Positions 1-9,500 of a stretch of 64,000 nt of DNA are shown in pieces. The notes under the pieces are model-generated. The model searched no databases. It was not told where the DNA came from and saw nothing but the letters and a program-made list of their open reading frames with translations. The stretch's first letter is position 1. Each line of letters starts with the position of its first letter. A program made the position numbers and the translations under genes. Origin of the DNA: Solibacteraceae bacterium (lineage in GTDB: Bacteria > Acidobacteriota > Terriglobia > Bryobacterales > Bryobacteraceae); contig JALSRK010000057.1 of assembly GCA_026984795.1 (NCBI GenBank), positions 62,001-126,000 of the forward strand, written 5' to 3'.

Positions 1-1
1 C

Positions 2-493
2 GGTTCCGAGGCTTCGGCCGCGTGGAAGCAACACCTGGTTGGAGCTGCTGGGCGCGAAGTGATGTTCCTGGACGCAGTGGACCTGGACGGCGACGGGCTC
101 GAAGACGTCCTCGCCGCCGTACGGCCTCGGGAGATCCAGTGGTTTCGCCGGCTGGACGGTTCCGGAATGCGGTGGGAGCCGGAGGTAATCTCGATTCCAC
201 CGGTGGCCGGGACGGCCAAGGCGGTGAAAGCCGCGGATCTCGACGGCGACGGGCGCCTGGAAATCGTCTTCTCCTGCGAACGGGCCGCCGGAAATCTCGA
301 AGGGGTGATGTACCTCTCCCCTGGCCGCCCCGGCCCGCGCGCCTGGGAACCCCACTCCCTCAGTGGCCCGGAGGGAGTGAAGTTCGACTTGATTCAGATT
401 CTCGACCTGGATGGCGATGGAGACCTGGATGTGCTGACCTGTGAAGAGAGAACAAACCTGGGCGTGATCTGGTACGAGAATCCCCGGCGGTGA
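2..493 (+). CDS. FG-GAP/VCBS-repeat protein, C-terminal fragment
   Basis: The frame is open from the left edge of the window, so the 5' end lies outside it; about 163 codons are visible. Three evenly spaced aspartate-rich motifs of the form D-L-D-G-D-G (DLDGDGLED, DLDGDGRLEI, DLDGDGDLDV) are the calcium-binding loops typical of FG-GAP/VCBS beta-propeller repeats. Such proteins are normally exported and structural or ligand-binding; the actual role cannot be read here. It ends 9 bases before the convergent Roadblock gene. Confidence 0.75.
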   Translation, partial: GSEASAAWKQHLVGAAGREVMFLDAVDLDGDGLEDVLAAVRPREIQWFRRLDGSGMRWEPEVISIPPVAGTAKAVKAADLDGDGRLEIVFSCERAAGNLEGVMYLSPGRPGPRAWEPHSLSGPEGVKFDLIQILDLDGDGDLDVLTCEERTNLGVIWYENPRR

Positions 494-502
494 ACTTACG
501 GC

Positions 503-871
503 TCAGCCGAAGAGCTTTTCCAGTTCCCGGGCGGTATCCTGGGCCTCGATGTGGATGAGGCCGGCGTTGGCTCCCCGCGGCCCCACCACTCCCAGCACCG
601 CTTTACCGGCGATGGAATAGACGAACAGGTCTCCTCCGTTGGCGCGCACACTCACTTCCGTAACGTTGCCCGTCTGCAGCGTCTTCGATACGCGTGCTCC
701 GAGGTTCGCCGCGGCCGCTACCATGGCGGCGAGGCGTTCCGGATCGGCTCCATCGCCGAGCGAGTGGGCAATCGGAAGCCCGTCAGAGGAGGCCAGCATG
801 ACGCTCTCCAACTCCGGCACGGCGCTGCACAGGTTCTCGATCTGGGCGGCGAGAAGTTCTTGCTTCGACAT
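503..871 (-). CDS. Roadblock/LC7 domain protein (MglB-like)
   Basis: 122 residues, the usual length of a single Roadblock/LC7 domain. The sequence shows the family pattern: an N-terminal helix, a central strand 'VMLASSDGLPIAH', an Ala-rich helix (AAMVAAAANLG), and a C-terminal 'GLIHIEAQDTARELEKLF' helix. Proteins of this family (MglB, for example) act as partners or GTPase-activating proteins of small Ras-like GTPases controlling polarity, motility or vesicle-like processes. No small GTPase gene is adjacent, so the partner is not known. A good ribosome-binding site (AGGGAGC) precedes the ATG. It converges on the FG-GAP gene. Confidence 0.85.
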   Translation of the reverse strand: MSKQELLAAQIENLCSAVPELESVMLASSDGLPIAHSLGDGADPERLAAMVAAAANLGARVSKTLQTGNVTEVSVRANGGDLFVYSIAGKAVLGVVGPRGANAGLIHIEAQDTARELEKLFG

Positions 872-1144
872 GGTTCGCTCCCTGGGTCTCCGTCAATCTT
901 CTCGATCCGGCCGGGAGAATCCACCCCCCGTCCGAAATCGTCCCGGGCCGTGCCGGCATCCCAGCCGGCCCGGTTGGAGCCGTTGACAAGCTGCTGTCGG
1001 AGACACCTCCGGCGGGCGCCCGCTCCTGGGTCTGGGAGCGCCTCTCTCAACGGGCTCCTAAAGTCTATCGGCAAGCGGATCTAAGAAATTTATAGGGGTA
1101 CTCTAGGTCTACGGCAGACGGCAGTGGATGCCGATAGAAATGGT

Positions 1145-2539
1145 ATGGCGTGCCTGTACTGCGGTGGCGACGTGCCCTTGCGGATGCGCCTGACGGGCGA
1201 GGAGCGCTTCTGCTGCCCGGAGCACAAGCGCCTTTACAACGAAGAACATACGCGTATCGGCCTGGCCCGCCTGCTGGAGGAGGCCGGTACGAATCCCGGA
1301 GCCGGTCAGGAGTCCGCCGAGACTCTCGGGGCAATCGCTGAGAGCGACGAGGCAGCTCCGCAACCTGACGGGAACGCCTTGCCGGAGCCGGTGCTCGTCT
1401 CTTCCGGAGGGGGCCTGCGGCTGTGGTTGTTTCCCCACCTGGCCCACCGGCCCGCCCCGCGCTTCGAGGAGTTCCTGGCTCCCGGCCCCGAGCCGGTCGC
1501 CTTTGCGCCCCCCGTTCAGGAACTCACCCCGCCTCAGGCGGAACAGCCGCAGCCGAACGAGAAAGCCGCCGTTTCGGCCGTCGCCGAGCCGCCGGCAGCT
1601 CCCCCCGCCGTGAAACCGGCGCCACCGGTGAAGCCCTCTTCCCCAGAGCGGACCCGAGGCGATGAGCAGCCCCGGGAAGCGGCGAAGACACACGGGAAGC
1701 CTCCTGCCGAACCGCATTCGGCTGCCGCGGCGGCTCCTGAGAACAAACCGGGAAAACCGAAGCAGGAAGAACAGGAACCGGATCAGCTTCCCGTCCCTGC
1801 CTTCGAGGGGTACGAAGCGGGTAAAGGCGGCTCCTGGCTGCGCGTCGCCGCAGCTCTGGTGCTGGCCCTCGGCGCCGCCGGTGGAGGCTACTACTGGTAC
1901 AACACGTCCGCGGCCCCGGCGTCCTCACCGCGCGCCACCCAGGCCCAGAGCCAGCTTTGGGAAGACTGGATCCCCCGTTGGGCCCGGACAGCCGGCGGCG
2001 AAGAGATCGCCCTGTTCGGACCGTCGCTTGGCTGGACCGACTACCGCGTGCAGTGGCGGGCCAATCCGGACGAGGAAGTGGCTTGGGTCTACCGGGCTGC
2101 CGATCCTCGGAACTATTATGTCCTGCGCCTCGAACTCACGCGGTACGGAACCTGGAAGGTGGTCCGTTATGCGCTTATCGACGGCCGCCGCACTCAGCCC
2201 GAGGAGCGTATCCTCTCCCAGCAGTTGCCTGAGCAGCGGCGGGTGGCCGTCCAACTCGAGGTCCGCGGTTCGGAGTTCCGTCTGTACGTGGACGGCCATA
2301 ACGTGGCGAGCTGGCAGGACGAGCGGCTGAAGCGCGGCGGCTTCGGGGTCATGCGGCCCGACGCAGGCCTTGCCGGGCTCGGCAACGTCACAGTCACCGA
2401 ATTGGGCGGCAACTCCGTGCAGGAGGGGCGGCTCTGGAGGAAACTGCATCGGGAGCGCCTCCCGGAAGTGACGCTCCTCGGCCAGACCAGAGAACCCCGC
2501 CTGCCGCCACAAAGCAGCGCCGAGGAGTCCGAACTATGA
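1145..2539 (+). CDS. Zinc-ribbon membrane protein with LamG/DUF1080-like C-terminal domain
   Basis: Architecture: an N-terminal CxxC...CCxxH cluster (CLYCGG, then FCCPEHKRLY) that looks like a small zinc ribbon; a long Pro/Ala/Glu-rich linker; one hydrophobic segment near residues 232-252; and a C-terminal beta-rich domain of about 150 residues (YYVLRLELTRYG, FRLYVDGHNVASW) resembling concanavalin-like 3-keto-disaccharide hydrolase/LamG folds. This predicts a cytoplasmic zinc finger tethered to an extracytoplasmic sugar-binding-like domain. A GTG 21 bases upstream (1124) is an alternative start; I chose ATG because the conserved-looking part begins there. It overlaps the next gene by 4 nt (ATGA), so the two are probably co-translated. 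Function unknown. Confidence 0.75.
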   Translation: MACLYCGGDVPLRMRLTGEERFCCPEHKRLYNEEHTRIGLARLLEEAGTNPGAGQESAETLGAIAESDEAAPQPDGNALPEPVLVSSGGGLRLWLFPHLAHRPAPRFEEFLAPGPEPVAFAPPVQELTPPQAEQPQPNEKAAVSAVAEPPAAPPAVKPAPPVKPSSPERTRGDEQPREAAKTHGKPPAEPHSAAAAAPENKPGKPKQEEQEPDQLPVPAFEGYEAGKGGSWLRVAAALVLALGAAGGGYYWYNTSAAPASSPRATQAQSQLWEDWIPRWARTAGGEEIALFGPSLGWTDYRVQWRANPDEEVAWVYRAADPRNYYVLRLELTRYGTWKVVRYALIDGRRTQPEERILSQQLPEQRRVAVQLEVRGSEFRLYVDGHNVASWQDERLKRGGFGVMRPDAGLAGLGNVTVTELGGNSVQEGRLWRKLHRERLPEVTLLGQTREPRLPPQSSAEESEL

Positions 2540-3888
2540 GCGGGAAGAGTGAACCAAAGAGGGTCGTCGTCGAAGCATCGGTCCTCGAAGAACTTTTCGG
2601 GGGCCGCAAGAAAGAGGCTCCGCAGTCGCCGCCGGCAGTGAAAGTGCCACCGGAGGCGCCGGCCCGCCGCCCCAGCCGTGCCCCCGCGGCGGCCCCGCCG
2701 AAACCCGAAGCCCGCACCCGGAAGACCGAATTGGCGGCGCCGCCGGCGCGAGCGCCCGTACCGAAGATGGCCGGGCTCGTCGCGGCCGACCCTGCCGGGC
2801 GCGACATGCCGCGATCGCCGCGCAGTCAACGGCCGGAGCCGGCGGCGGCAACACCGAAAGCAGCCATCCGCAAGAACCGGACGGAAGTCGAGGCCCCGGG
2901 CCCGCCCCAGCCTCAAACGCCCGAGGCTCTGCATCAACACGCCGACCGGCTCTTCCGGTCCGGTGACTACCAGGGCGCGGCCGACCACTACCGGGCAGTG
3001 ACTGAAAAGCAGTCGGGCAACTGGACGGCCCGCTACAACCTCGGCCTTTGTCTCGAGCGCCTGGGACGCTTCGCCGAGGCCCGGGAACAATACGAGGAGG
3101 CGATCCGGCTCGGCGCCGCCGCGGACGCCCGCGTGCGCTTGGGTGCTTGCCTGCTCGTGTTGGGGGAGGCCGAAGAGGCCCTCCAGAACTTCACGCTCGC
3201 GGTGGAGGAGAAGCCCACCGACCGGAAGGCCCTGTTCGGCAAAGCGGCGGCGCTCCAGGCGCTCGAGCGCTACGCCGACGCCAAGGAATGCTACGACCGC
3301 CTCCTCGAGGAGTTCGGCGACGATCCGGAACTGCTGGCCAACGTGGCTGAGGTATTGGTCGCCCTCGGCGAGTATACCGAGGCCCGGCGGCATGCGCAGC
3401 AGTTGGCCAAGCTCGAAGGCGAATCCGACTGCACGCGGCGGGTGATGGCCGCCTGCGCCAGCGCCGAAGGCGACGAAGAGACGGCGGCCCGCTACCTCGC
3501 GCAACTGGTGGAAGCAGCGGGAGAAGAGGGCGTCGGCTACGAGACCTGGTTCAATCTTGGGTACGCCTGCCAGCGGACGGGCCACCTGGATGTCGCCGCC
3601 GACGCCTACCGCCAGGCGATCGAAGTCAATCCGGACCGCCCCGAGGCCCGGCTCAACCTGGGCGCCGTCCTCCATGAGTGCGGCAAACTGCAGGAGGCTC
3701 TCGACCACTACGGCGTCGCGCGCCGGAGCCTCCCGGATCATCCGGGTCTGCACTGGAACCTGGGCCTCGCCGCCGAAGCCCGGGGCGACTTCAACCGCGC
3801 CGAGCGGCACTACGCCAAGGTCGTAGAATCCCAGCCGGAGTGGGCCGAAGCGCAGGCCCGCCTCTCCCGCCTGAAGCCGATCGCATGA
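2536..3888 (+). CDS. Tetratricopeptide-repeat protein
   Basis: 450 residues: a disordered Pro/Ala/Arg-rich N-terminal ~130 residues without a signal peptide, followed by about eight TPR units (for example ARYNLGLCLERLGRFAEA, ARLNLGAVLHECGKLQEA, HWNLGLAAEARGDFNRA). TPRs mediate protein-protein contacts. Its ATG overlaps the stop of the zinc-ribbon membrane gene (ATGA), which suggests that the two act together, perhaps as cytoplasmic partner and membrane anchor. The specific role is not known. Confidence 0.85.
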   Translation: MSGKSEPKRVVVEASVLEELFGGRKKEAPQSPPAVKVPPEAPARRPSRAPAAAPPKPEARTRKTELAAPPARAPVPKMAGLVAADPAGRDMPRSPRSQRPEPAAATPKAAIRKNRTEVEAPGPPQPQTPEALHQHADRLFRSGDYQGAADHYRAVTEKQSGNWTARYNLGLCLERLGRFAEAREQYEEAIRLGAAADARVRLGACLLVLGEAEEALQNFTLAVEEKPTDRKALFGKAAALQALERYADAKECYDRLLEEFGDDPELLANVAEVLVALGEYTEARRHAQQLAKLEGESDCTRRVMAACASAEGDEETAARYLAQLVEAAGEEGVGYETWFNLGYACQRTGHLDVAADAYRQAIEVNPDRPEARLNLGAVLHECGKLQEALDHYGVARRSLPDHPGLHWNLGLAAEARGDFNRAERHYAKVVESQPEWAEAQARLSRLKPIA

Positions 3889-4016
3889 GCCCCCGCGGGG
3901 ACTCGCGAGCCGGCTCCGGGCAACGACCGCTCCTCCGCCGGAAGCTCCAACCGCGGGAAAGTGACACCCGGGTCCCCGGCGCGCTATCCTCGTTGGTTAT
4001 CGACTCGTTCCTGCCG

Positions 4017-4478
4017 ATGCAATCCGTTCCCGGTCCCTCATCAAGAGCTGAAGTCATTCGCGCCGCCGGCGGCATCGTGTGGTGGCGGCGCGAGCGCAAG
4101 GTCCATCTCGCTTTGGTCCACCGCCCGAAGCACGGCGACTGGTCGCTGCCGAAAGGGAAACTCGAGGAAGGCGAGACCTGGGAACAGGCGGCGTTGCGCG
4201 AGGTCCGTGAGGAGACCGGATGCGAAGCTCGTCTGCTGGGTTTCGCCGGCCTGGTCGCTTATCTCGCGAAAGGGAAGCCCAAACTCGTGATGTTCTGGCA
4301 CATGGAGCGCCTGGAGGAGCACTGCCGGCAGCCGACCAGCGAGGTAGACGAGGTGGCGTGGCTCTCGCGCTCCGAGGCGCTGCGGCGGCTGAGCCACGCC
4401 GGCGAGCGGCGCCTGCTGAACGAGGTGCAGTCCCCGTTGGCTCCCCAGCGGCGGAAGCGGGCCGGCGGCCGGGCGTGA
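4017..4478 (+). CDS. NUDIX hydrolase
   Basis: 153 residues with a complete Nudix box at residues 47-69 (GKLEEG-E...REVREETG), the Mg-binding catalytic motif of enzymes that hydrolyse nucleoside diphosphates linked to another group. The phosphate-side pattern 'WSLPKGKLEEGET' resembles diadenosine-polyphosphate or housecleaning MutT/Ap4A-type hydrolases; the substrate cannot be fixed. The frame is open back to an ATG at 3885 that overlaps the TPR stop, but the added 44 residues look non-coding (Arg/Pro-rich), so I start at 4017. It ends 7 bases from the convergent radical SAM gene. Confidence 0.85.
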   Translation: MQSVPGPSSRAEVIRAAGGIVWWRRERKVHLALVHRPKHGDWSLPKGKLEEGETWEQAALREVREETGCEARLLGFAGLVAYLAKGKPKLVMFWHMERLEEHCRQPTSEVDEVAWLSRSEALRRLSHAGERRLLNEVQSPLAPQRRKRAGGRA

Positions 4479-4485
4479 GGACCCT

Positions 4486-5508
4486 CTACTCGATCTGAAC
4501 GAGGCCGTCCGGGGAATGCTCCGGACGAAGCGTCTGCGGGGCGCGCCAGGCGTCGATCAGAGATACCTGGTGGACGCAGGAGACGGTGCAGGTCGGGGCG
4601 CAGGTCTTTTCGGTGTAGAATTCCCGGCGCAGGTCTTCCCAGGTGTACTCTTCCAACCGGATCCCCGGATAGCCGCGTTGCTGGGAGCAGTAATGCACCA
4701 GGCCGTCCTCGCAAATATACAGGTACCGGGCCCCGGCGCGGCATCGCCACTGGTTCGGCCGGCCGTCGGCGATCGCCTCCTGGAAGCGGTTGAACCGCGA
4801 GTAGCTCGTCTTCTCCATCGCCTTCATCGCGCGGTAGACGCGCCGCTCACGCTGGTTCAGCGGCCGCAACTGCCCGTTGCCGTCGTGGATAATGCCCACT
4901 GTCGAGGTGAAGCCCAGCTCCAGCGCCCGCCGGCCGATCGCCAGGGCGTCCTCGGGATTCTTGATGCCGCCGCCGACGACCGAATTGATGTTTACGTGGA
5001 AATCCGCGTATTCGGCGAGCATCTGCAGGCGGACGTCGAGTGTCTTGAGGCTCTTCTTCGAGACCTCGTCCGGTTCGACGTTGTCGATGCTGATCTGCAG
5101 GTGGTCCAGGCCCGCCCGGTTCAGACGCTCGATGCGCTTGCGGTTCAGCAGAAACCCGTTGGTGATCAGCCCGGCGATGACGCCCCTCCGCCGGATGTGG
5201 GCGATGAGCTGCTCCAGCTCCGGGTGGAGCAGCGGTTCGCCGCCACTGAGAGTGATCACCGAGATGCCGAAACCCGCCAGCCGGTCCACGCGCGCTTTCA
5301 ACTTTGGCAGTGGGATCGCGAGCGAGTGGGTGTCGTACTCGTTGCAGTAGGCGCACGAAAGGTTGCAGCGGCGGATCGGGATCAAGTGAGCCAGGATCGG
5401 GTGCCGGGTGCTGAGCAGCCCCCGGGCGATCATCTTCAGCTCCCGGTACCGCCGGTGCGCCGCCAGCGCCTTTCTCCACAACCTCCCTGAAACTGAAGTC
5501 GATGCCAT
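4486..5508 (-). CDS. Radical SAM protein with SPASM-like cysteine tail
   Basis: 340 residues. CxxxCxxC at residues 48-55 (CNLSCAYC) binds the [4Fe-4S] cluster that cleaves S-adenosylmethionine; '[15 protein letters not shown]' is the GGEP SAM-binding motif. The C-terminus has further cysteines ([28 protein letters not shown]), as in SPASM/twitch proteins that bind extra clusters and often modify peptides or proteins. No small precursor peptide is visible beside it, so the substrate is unknown. The ATG at 5508 has a GGCGAGG ribosome site just upstream; an in-frame TTG at 5520 is less likely. Confidence 0.85.
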   Translation of the reverse strand: MASTSVSGRLWRKALAAHRRYRELKMIARGLLSTRHPILAHLIPIRRCNLSCAYCNEYDTHSLAIPLPKLKARVDRLAGFGISVITLSGGEPLLHPELEQLIAHIRRRGVIAGLITNGFLLNRKRIERLNRAGLDHLQISIDNVEPDEVSKKSLKTLDVRLQMLAEYADFHVNINSVVGGGIKNPEDALAIGRRALELGFTSTVGIIHDGNGQLRPLNQRERRVYRAMKAMEKTSYSRFNRFQEAIADGRPNQWRCRAGARYLYICEDGLVHYCSQQRGYPGIRLEEYTWEDLRREFYTEKTCAPTCTVSCVHQVSLIDAWRAPQTLRPEHSPDGLVQIE

Positions 5509-5781
5509 AAGCCTCGCCAAGGTGTTCTTTGAGTCATCGGGGGACGGAAGAAGCGCGACGGCGCCGCCCCCGTTCGCAGGACCGTGGGGCTCCCAGCGGC
5601 TGACACGCCCCTCTTCTGCTTCCCCTCTTCACCGGCTGCCATGCCGGGCCGCCGGAGCACTGTCACGACAGCTTCCCTGAATCCCAGTCACGGGAAGCGT
5701 GTCCCTATTGAAACATAGGCGGTGGCTCGAAGGCGAGTGTTTCCCGTTAGACGGCGGCCGACGGGGGGCGAGCGGTCGAAA

Positions 5782-6573
5782 TCAGGGCTCTTTCTGCTTC
5801 GGCTTCTTGCTGCCGCCTTCTTCGATGGCATCGCCGAAGGTGATCCGCACGTCGCTGCCGAACTGCTTGTAATCCTTGTATTTGACGATCATCTTGATCG
5901 GCTGCGGTCCAGTGCGGAACATCAACACGTCGTTGGCGATGGTGTAGACGGGAAACCAGTACTTGCCGTCGATCTGCTGGCGGTACGTTTCGAACTTCGG
6001 GAACTGGTTGTCGTAGTTCTTCCGTTGCAGTCCCACGCCACGGCCATACGTCTTCACGATCTGGAGGTCTTGGTCGTCCACCCAGACGATCCCCTCGAAG
6101 TAGCGCTCCCCCTTCAGCATCTGCTTCGGCTTCACCGCAAAGACATAGCAGCGGATCTCGTCGAGGGTCTGCTTGCCGAGGTACCGGATGTAGTACTTCG
6201 GCAGGTCCTTGGTTTGCAGGACGAAGGGCTGGACGTTCCGGAGGTCCTGCTCGTCCTCGGGCGTCAGCAGGATGCGGCGCAGCGTAGAGACCGGCGCCCG
6301 GACAACCCGTTCGGTCCGCTTGCCGTCGGGCGTAAAGATGATGTCCTGGACCAGCTCGTAGCGGCCGATGACCCGACGTGACTCGTCCAGCTCATGGACC
6401 TTTACTTCCTGCCGGTAGGTGTAGTTGGCCCGCGCGCGGGCGAACTCCGCCTCCTTGGCGGCAAACTTTTGGATGATCTCTTGAATCTGCTCCTCGCTGA
6501 GCTGTTCATCGGTGGCCGCAACAGCGCCGCCTCCGAGGAGCATCACCGCCGCGGTCAATACCAGGATCCGCAT
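5782..6573 (-). CDS. Exported protein of outer-membrane-lipoprotein-sorting (LolA/MucB-like) type
   Basis: 263 residues with a Sec signal peptide (MRILVLTAAVMLLGGGAVAA). The mature part is rich in alternating polar/hydrophobic strands (VWVDDQDLQIVKTYG, YRQQIDGKYWFPVYT) and fits the half-barrel LolA/DUF1571-like family seen in many acidobacterial proteins. It probably acts in the periplasm, possibly carrying lipid or lipoprotein; the assignment rests on fold resemblance only. It is divergently oriented from the PHP-domain gene, with 77 bp between. Confidence 0.55.
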   Translation of the reverse strand: MRILVLTAAVMLLGGGAVAATDEQLSEEQIQEIIQKFAAKEAEFARARANYTYRQEVKVHELDESRRVIGRYELVQDIIFTPDGKRTERVVRAPVSTLRRILLTPEDEQDLRNVQPFVLQTKDLPKYYIRYLGKQTLDEIRCYVFAVKPKQMLKGERYFEGIVWVDDQDLQIVKTYGRGVGLQRKNYDNQFPKFETYRQQIDGKYWFPVYTIANDVLMFRTGPQPIKMIVKYKDYKQFGSDVRITFGDAIEEGGSKKPKQKEP

Positions 6574-6650
6574 ACTTTTCCCCCGCCTGTCTCAATTTTA
6601 AGATGGCTCGGCTTGCCCCGGCGTTTCGCACGTGATAGAACTAATGCGCC

Positions 6651-9437
6651 ATGCGGACCTGCATTTGCTTACTGGCATCGGCCCTGGCGGCCTTCGGGGC
6701 TCCGGTAAACGGGCAAACCGAGGCTGTCACCCTGATACTCGGCGCCAAAGATGGGAAGCCTTCCCCTTGGAACGGCTCCGCGTCGATCTCCTCCGGGGAG
6801 ATCGTGAAGATCAAAGGCTACCACTTCCGGCGCCAGGACCGAATCCTGCCCGGAAACGCATGGGAATGCGCCACTCATCCGTGGCCCACCAGCCGCGGCG
6901 GCATGCACCCGAAAGAGCAGCCCCAACCGCACCAGACCTTGGTGATTCCCACCGGCGTCACCATCGAATACCGGGCGCCGGCCGGCGCCAAGATCCACGT
7001 CAAGCTGCCCGCAGGCGAGTTCTCCTTCCGGCCCGGCGACATCCCGGAGAACGGGGCGATCTTCCCTTTGCGCGGCCGCATCGAGGTCTATCGCACCCCG
7101 GTGATCGAGCGCCTCACGACGTCTGAGTTTCACGACGACTATCCTTCGATCGCCGTCGATGGCGACACGGCGTGGGTGGCCTGGCTGGCTTACAAGGACG
7201 GGGCGGAGCGCGTGTTTCTCCGGGCCCGGAAGGCAGGCCGCTGGCTGCAGCCGGTCGCCGTGGCCCCGGAGCCGGCGGACCGTTTCGGTACCGCCGTGGC
7301 GGCGGCCGGTGGGAAGGTCATGGTGGTCTGGTCGGAGCGGGAGGGTGAAAACTGGCGCCTGAAATACCGCCTCTACGATGGGTCCCGGTTCAGTGACGTC
7401 GGAACCGTCACGCCGGGAGCCGGCAACAACTTGTTCCACCGCCTGGCCGCCGATCCGCAGGGCTCTTTCCACCTGGTCTGGCAGAGCTGGCGCGGCAGGC
7501 GCAGCGACATTTACTACCGCCGGTTTTCCAGCGGCGAGTGGGAGCCCGAGATCAACCTGAGCGATCCCCACCGTCCGCGCCGGGCGAACGACTGGTCGCC
7601 GGCCGTCGCCGTGGACTCCAGCGGCACCGCCTGGGTGGCGTGGGACGGCTACGCCCGCGGAAGTTACAACATCTACCTCCGCTCGGTCCGCAACGCCCGT
7701 GCGGGCGCGCTGCTCCCGGTCACGGACTCGACCCGCTACCATGCCCACGCCACGCTGGCTGTGGACCGCCAGGACCGCCTCTGGATCGCCTGGGACGAAG
7801 CCCCCGCCAACTGGGGCAAGGACGTCGGCTTCTTCTTGACCGGAGGAACCGGCCTCTACCAGGCGCGCGACATCCGCGTCGCCGTGTTCTCCGCCGGCCA
7901 GTGGATGGAACCGGTCCGCCAGCCCTCGAGCGTCGTGCCGTGGGGCTTCAAGCGGTATTTCCACACCCCGCGGCTGGCCGCCGACGCCGGCGGCCGTGTC
8001 TGGCTCTTCGCCCGGCCGCGCACCGAGTGCCGCATCCCGCACACGCTCTGGGCGGCGGGCGGAAAGTGGGAGGTCGTGGCGACGTTTTATACCGGCGCCC
8101 GCTGGGCGGACCTGATTCGGGTACCGGACTCGGTGGCCGGCAACGAAGGGGAGCTGCAGGTCGCCCCCGACAGTGCGGGCAACATCTTGCTGGCGGCGCT
8201 CACCGACAACCGGTACTGGGGCGGCCCGAACTTCGGCGAGAAGCCGGGCGACCACGACATCGTCTTCGCCCGCCTCCGCACGTCGGCTACGGGTAACGCA
8301 TTGCTGGCGGCCCGCACGCCAGAGCCCCCTGACGTTCCCTTCTCCGAGCCGTTGGAGCGGGAGCAGATCCGGCGTCTGCGCGAGTACAAGGTGGTGGTCG
8401 GCGGCGCCACCTATCACATCTACCGGGGAGACTTGCACCGGCACACCGCCCACTCCACCGACGGATCCGGGGATGGAAGTCTCTGGGACGCTTACCGCTA
8501 CGCCATGGACGCCGCTGGGCTGGACTACCTGCTCGTGACGGATCATCACTCCCACCTCACCCACTACCTCTACCGGCGCAACGACCGCGCTTCCGACATG
8601 TTCCACATCCCCGGCTTCTTCACGGCGTTCTATGGCTACGAGCGGAGTCTCGGCTATCCCAACGGCCATCGCAACGTCATTCTGGCCAAACGGGGCATTC
8701 CGATACTGCCCACCGCGCCCGGCGAGCGCCAGGCGAAGGTGAACTCCGGCCAGGTCCTCTATCCCTATCTGAGAAAGTACGGCGGACTGGCGACTTCCCA
8801 CACCCCCCACACCGGTATGGGCACGGATTGGCGCGACAACGATCCCGCCCTGGAACCGATCGTCGAGATCTTCCAGGGCGCCCGGACCTCGGCCGAGCAC
8901 GAGGGGGCTCCGTTGGCTCCCACCGCCGACCGGACCGAACTCCAGGCCGGCGGTTACCGTCCCCTCGGCTTCGTCTGGAACGCCTGGAAGAAGGGCTACA
9001 AGCTGGGTGTGCAAGCCAGCTCAGACCATATTTCCACCCACACCTCGTATGCCTGCGTGATCGCTCGCAACAACAGCCGCGAGGCGCTGATGGAGGCCAT
9101 GCGGGCCCGCCACACGTACGCGGCGACCTCCAACATCATCCTCGATTACCGGGTGAACGTGGACGGTGTGGACCACTTGCAGGGCGATATCGTCGAGGGT
9201 CGCACGCTTCCCCGCCTGGCCGCCCGCATCATGGGGACCGCCCCGCTGAAAGAGGTCGTCATCGTGCGCGACAACCAGTACGTCTATACCACCCATCCGG
9301 AAGGCGACAACCATTTGCTCAGCTTCCAAGAGACAGCCCTGGAACCCGGCGAGCACTACTACTACGTGCGAGTCGAACAGACCGACGGCAGAGTGGCCTG
9401 GTCGTCGCCGGTCTGGGTCCGTTACCGCGGCGAGTGA
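6651..9437 (+). CDS. Secreted beta-propeller protein with PHP-type metallohydrolase domain
   Basis: 928 residues. Signal peptide (CICLLASALAAFGAPVNG), then an N-terminal beta domain, a sialidase/propeller-like block with repeated strands (IAVDGDTAWVAWLAY, VAVDSSGTAWVAWDGY, LAVDRQDRLWIAWDEA), then around residues 590-870 a PHP-like domain with metal-ligand motifs 'GDLHRHTAHS', 'VTDHHSHL' and 'HTPHTGMG', and an Ig-like tail. The PHP superfamily contains metal-dependent phosphoesterases, but exported members (DUF3604-like) have unknown substrates. Predicted periplasmic or extracellular. A possible promoter (TTGCCC, 17 nt, TAGAAC) sits so close to the ATG that the leader would be very short. Confidence 0.8.
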   Translation: MRTCICLLASALAAFGAPVNGQTEAVTLILGAKDGKPSPWNGSASISSGEIVKIKGYHFRRQDRILPGNAWECATHPWPTSRGGMHPKEQPQPHQTLVIPTGVTIEYRAPAGAKIHVKLPAGEFSFRPGDIPENGAIFPLRGRIEVYRTPVIERLTTSEFHDDYPSIAVDGDTAWVAWLAYKDGAERVFLRARKAGRWLQPVAVAPEPADRFGTAVAAAGGKVMVVWSEREGENWRLKYRLYDGSRFSDVGTVTPGAGNNLFHRLAADPQGSFHLVWQSWRGRRSDIYYRRFSSGEWEPEINLSDPHRPRRANDWSPAVAVDSSGTAWVAWDGYARGSYNIYLRSVRNARAGALLPVTDSTRYHAHATLAVDRQDRLWIAWDEAPANWGKDVGFFLTGGTGLYQARDIRVAVFSAGQWMEPVRQPSSVVPWGFKRYFHTPRLAADAGGRVWLFARPRTECRIPHTLWAAGGKWEVVATFYTGARWADLIRVPDSVAGNEGELQVAPDSAGNILLAALTDNRYWGGPNFGEKPGDHDIVFARLRTSATGNALLAARTPEPPDVPFSEPLEREQIRRLREYKVVVGGATYHIYRGDLHRHTAHSTDGSGDGSLWDAYRYAMDAAGLDYLLVTDHHSHLTHYLYRRNDRASDMFHIPGFFTAFYGYERSLGYPNGHRNVILAKRGIPILPTAPGERQAKVNSGQVLYPYLRKYGGLATSHTPHTGMGTDWRDNDPALEPIVEIFQGARTSAEHEGAPLAPTADRTELQAGGYRPLGFVWNAWKKGYKLGVQASSDHISTHTSYACVIARNNSREALMEAMRARHTYAATSNIILDYRVNVDGVDHLQGDIVEGRTLPRLAARIMGTAPLKEVVIVRDNQYVYTTHPEGDNHLLSFQETALEPGEHYYYVRVEQTDGRVAWSSPVWVRYRGE

Positions 9438-9500
9438 GGGCCCTTTCCGAGCAGGAATTTGTCCCGGACCGCGCCGGCTTGCTAAACCTGTAAGGTCACC

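Noticed and set aside
6669-9014. 781-codon minus-strand ORF opposite the PHP gene
   Set aside because: Antisense of a clear protein-coding gene; the translation has no domain, only Val/Gly/Arg-rich shadow composition.
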